From Candidatus Omnitrophota bacterium (GTDB lineage Bacteria; Omnitrophota; Gorgyraeia; Gygaellales; Profunditerraquicolaceae): a stretch of DNA of 15,701 nucleotides. The DNA lies in the NCBI GenBank assembly GCA_028687205.1, contig JAQUAP010000030.1:1-15701 (forward strand), written 5' to 3'. Positions within the stretch are counted from its first letter, which is position 1. The number at the start of each line of letters is the position of its first letter. The notes beneath the pieces were generated by a model, which had not been told where the DNA came from, did not search any database, and saw nothing but the letters and a program-made list of their open reading frames with translations. Made by a program: the position numbers and the translations under genes. Positions 14,542 through 15,701 of the stretch are shown here, piece after piece.

Positions 14542-14753
14542 TTGCGGTTAAACAGGTAAAATAAGAATGAGAGTACTATGCTTAGCAAAATGGATGTAGC
14601 TAACGGAAAATAAAAAGTAAAATTCTTTTTCGCGATATAGATATCGCCCGGCAGCCTGCCGATGAGCGGGATCTTCTGCATAAACATAAGCAGAATCCCG
14701 ACGAGAATAAAAATAATCCCAAAAATAATCAGGGCCTTGGCAATATCCTGCAT
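14538..14753 (-). CDS. DUF2905 small membrane protein
   Basis: A 71-residue protein with two membrane helices (about residues 7-26 and 46-68) flanking IPLIGRLPGDIYIAKKNF, the hallmark loop of the DUF2905 family. Function unknown. The gene starts one base after queH's stop and its own TGA overlaps the glycosidase start codon, so the three genes are translationally linked. The family is often found near queH, queA, ruvABC or glycosidase genes in diverse bacteria, as here. Confidence 0.9.
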   Translation of the reverse strand: MQDIAKALIIFGIIFILVGILLMFMQKIPLIGRLPGDIYIAKKNFTFYFPLATSILLSIVLSFLFYLFNRK

Positions 14754-14754
14754 T

Positions 14755-15282
14755 TTATTTACCCTTTGCGCGCTCTATTTCTGAATAGATGCAACCGCAA
14801 TACTTCTGGCAATAGACGCCTTTGGCTTTTGCCTCATCATGCGCCTTCCGAAAGCCCGGCCGGAAATCCGCGTAATAAAACTCTACGCCCTCTTCCGCGC
14901 TAACCGCTCTTCCTATCTGCTGCAATAATTCCTGGTTCTGATATGGGCTCACTAAGAGGGTAGTAGTAAAATATTTAAAACCGCCTGTCTTGGCAACCTG
15001 GCTGGTTTTTTTCAGCCGCTCCTCCCAACAGACAGAGCACCTTAGCGGCGTTTCTTCTTTGGCGTTAACCGCGCGGAAGAATTCGCGGGGGGAATATTCC
15101 GGGTAGATGATTTCGATGCCCGGGTTTAAAACCGCCAACGCTTCTTTTCTTCTCAGGTATTCCGCCAAAGGATGGATATTTGGATTATAAAAGAACCCCG
15201 TGACTTTAAAACCCTCATTACGCAATACCTCTAAAGGGTAAGCCAGGCACGGCGCGCAGCAGGTATGCAGTAAAAGTTCCAT
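14755..15282 (-). CDS. queH: Epoxyqueuosine reductase QueH
   Basis: QueH (DUF208) carries out the last step of queuosine synthesis, reducing epoxyqueuosine in tRNA to queuosine; it replaces the cobalamin enzyme QueG. The 175-residue protein has all expected metal-binding cysteines: HTCCAPC (Cys8, Cys9, Cys12), RCSVC (Cys82, Cys85) and YCQKYCGC (Cys158, Cys162, Cys164). FFYNPNIHP..EY..R, YFTTTLLVSPYQN and FYYADFR are further family motifs. These cysteines bind the [4Fe-4S] cluster and an adjacent metal in characterised QueH. The gene overlaps nothing but begins one base after the preceding stop. With queA and tgt in the same direction nearby it supplies most of the tRNA-dependent part of the pathway. 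Confidence 0.95.
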   Translation of the reverse strand: MELLLHTCCAPCLAYPLEVLRNEGFKVTGFFYNPNIHPLAEYLRRKEALAVLNPGIEIIYPEYSPREFFRAVNAKEETPLRCSVCWEERLKKTSQVAKTGGFKYFTTTLLVSPYQNQELLQQIGRAVSAEEGVEFYYADFRPGFRKAHDEAKAKGVYCQKYCGCIYSEIERAKGK

Positions 15283-15283
15283 C

Positions 15284-15701
15284 TTATAACTTAAACCTGC
15301 CGATAATCAACTTGCCGAAGAAATTACTCATCAATATTACAAAGAGAGCGATAACCAGGTGCTCTAACATCGCCGTATAGGGGCTGAGCTTGCGCTCGCG
15401 GGCGATACGCTGGCTGATAAAACTTAGCAATAATAACCCCCAGACAAGAGAAATGGCTACTGCCAATTGCAGGGGCAGGAATAAGACCAGCGCGATAAAG
15501 GTGAGCGAAACTAATAAACGGCTGATGAAGTTGGTTAAAGTAGAGAGCCAGACCTCTTTCTGCGCCAGGCACTCTGACTCCTGGTAGATGTGGATGCCTA
15601 CCGAGTCAGAGATATTATCCGCCAGCGCGATAATCAGCATACCGCCGATAATGCTTATCTTGGCGTGCTCTCCTGTCCTCAGGCCGACGACCAGCGCTAA
15701 A
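15284..15701 (-). CDS. VIT1/CCC1-like membrane protein, 5' end cut by the window edge
   Basis: The frame is open from the right edge to the stop at 15284, about 138 residues; the Met at 15640 is probably internal. The segment ISIIGGMLIIALADNISDSVGIHIYQESE resembles the end of helix 1 and the following helix of VIT1/CCC1-type metal transporters, where A(D)..S...G.Y...(S)E is conserved; two or three more hydrophobic segments follow (about 60-80 and 95-130). VIT1/CCC1 proteins move iron or manganese across membranes, but the substrate cannot be inferred here and the N-terminal metal-binding part is missing. It may be the first gene of the queH operon or part of a longer one. Confidence 0.6.
   Translation of the reverse strand, partial: LALVVGLRTGEHAKISIIGGMLIIALADNISDSVGIHIYQESECLAQKEVWLSTLTNFISRLLVSLTFIALVLFLPLQLAVAISLVWGLLLLSFISQRIARERKLSPYTAMLEHLVIALFVILMSNFFGKLIIGRFKL

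Overview
The window reads as part of the chromosome of an uncultivated, anaerobic, Gram-negative-type bacterium. Almost every gene lies on the minus strand, so transcription runs from right to left. A Wood-Ljungdahl acetyl-CoA synthase with a folate branch, set among housekeeping translation genes and small TPR lipoprotein-like or exported proteins, is what I would expect from Omnitrophota-like or related PVC lineages. That assignment is inferred from gene style only; no marker gene was compared.

Layout in transcription order. (1) 15701-13372: the tail of a VIT1/CCC1-like membrane protein, then queH, a DUF2905 membrane protein and an exported GHL10-type glycosidase, all with junctions of a few bases. 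(2) 13355-12363: queA. (3) 12368-10651: an AT-rich accessory module between queA and tgt. It holds a HEPN-like gene and an ORF6N-domain gene in convergent orientation and is bordered on both sides by interrupted inverted-repeat elements. The ORF6N gene carries a perfect 18-bp inverted repeat inside its reading frame. (4) 10644-1715: one tightly packed run of tgt, trmD, rplS, rnhB, yraN, fchA, folD, a DUF486 membrane protein, a DUF975-like membrane protein, metF and acsB, mostly overlapping or a few bases apart. (5) 1706-968: a good sigma70-type promoter and an exported TPR protein. (6) 913-1: the 5' part of polA, which runs off the left edge.

Two themes link the genes. QueH, QueA and Tgt form most of the late queuosine tRNA-modification pathway, next to the tRNA methyltransferase TrmD and ribosomal protein bL19. 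FchA, FolD, MetF and AcsB cover methenyl-THF hydrolysis, methylene-THF dehydrogenation, methyl-THF formation and acetyl-CoA synthesis. CODH, the corrinoid iron-sulfur protein, methyltransferase, formyl-THF synthetase and MetV are not in this window.

The most notable observations are: an acetyl-CoA synthase with a roughly 115-residue N-terminal Rossmann-like extension and a strong internal Shine-Dalgarno sequence exactly where an ordinary AcsB would begin; a FolD whose catalytic Lys is replaced by Gln, directly coupled to a dedicated cyclohydrolase (FchA); and the palindrome-bordered module that sits in the leader of tgt.
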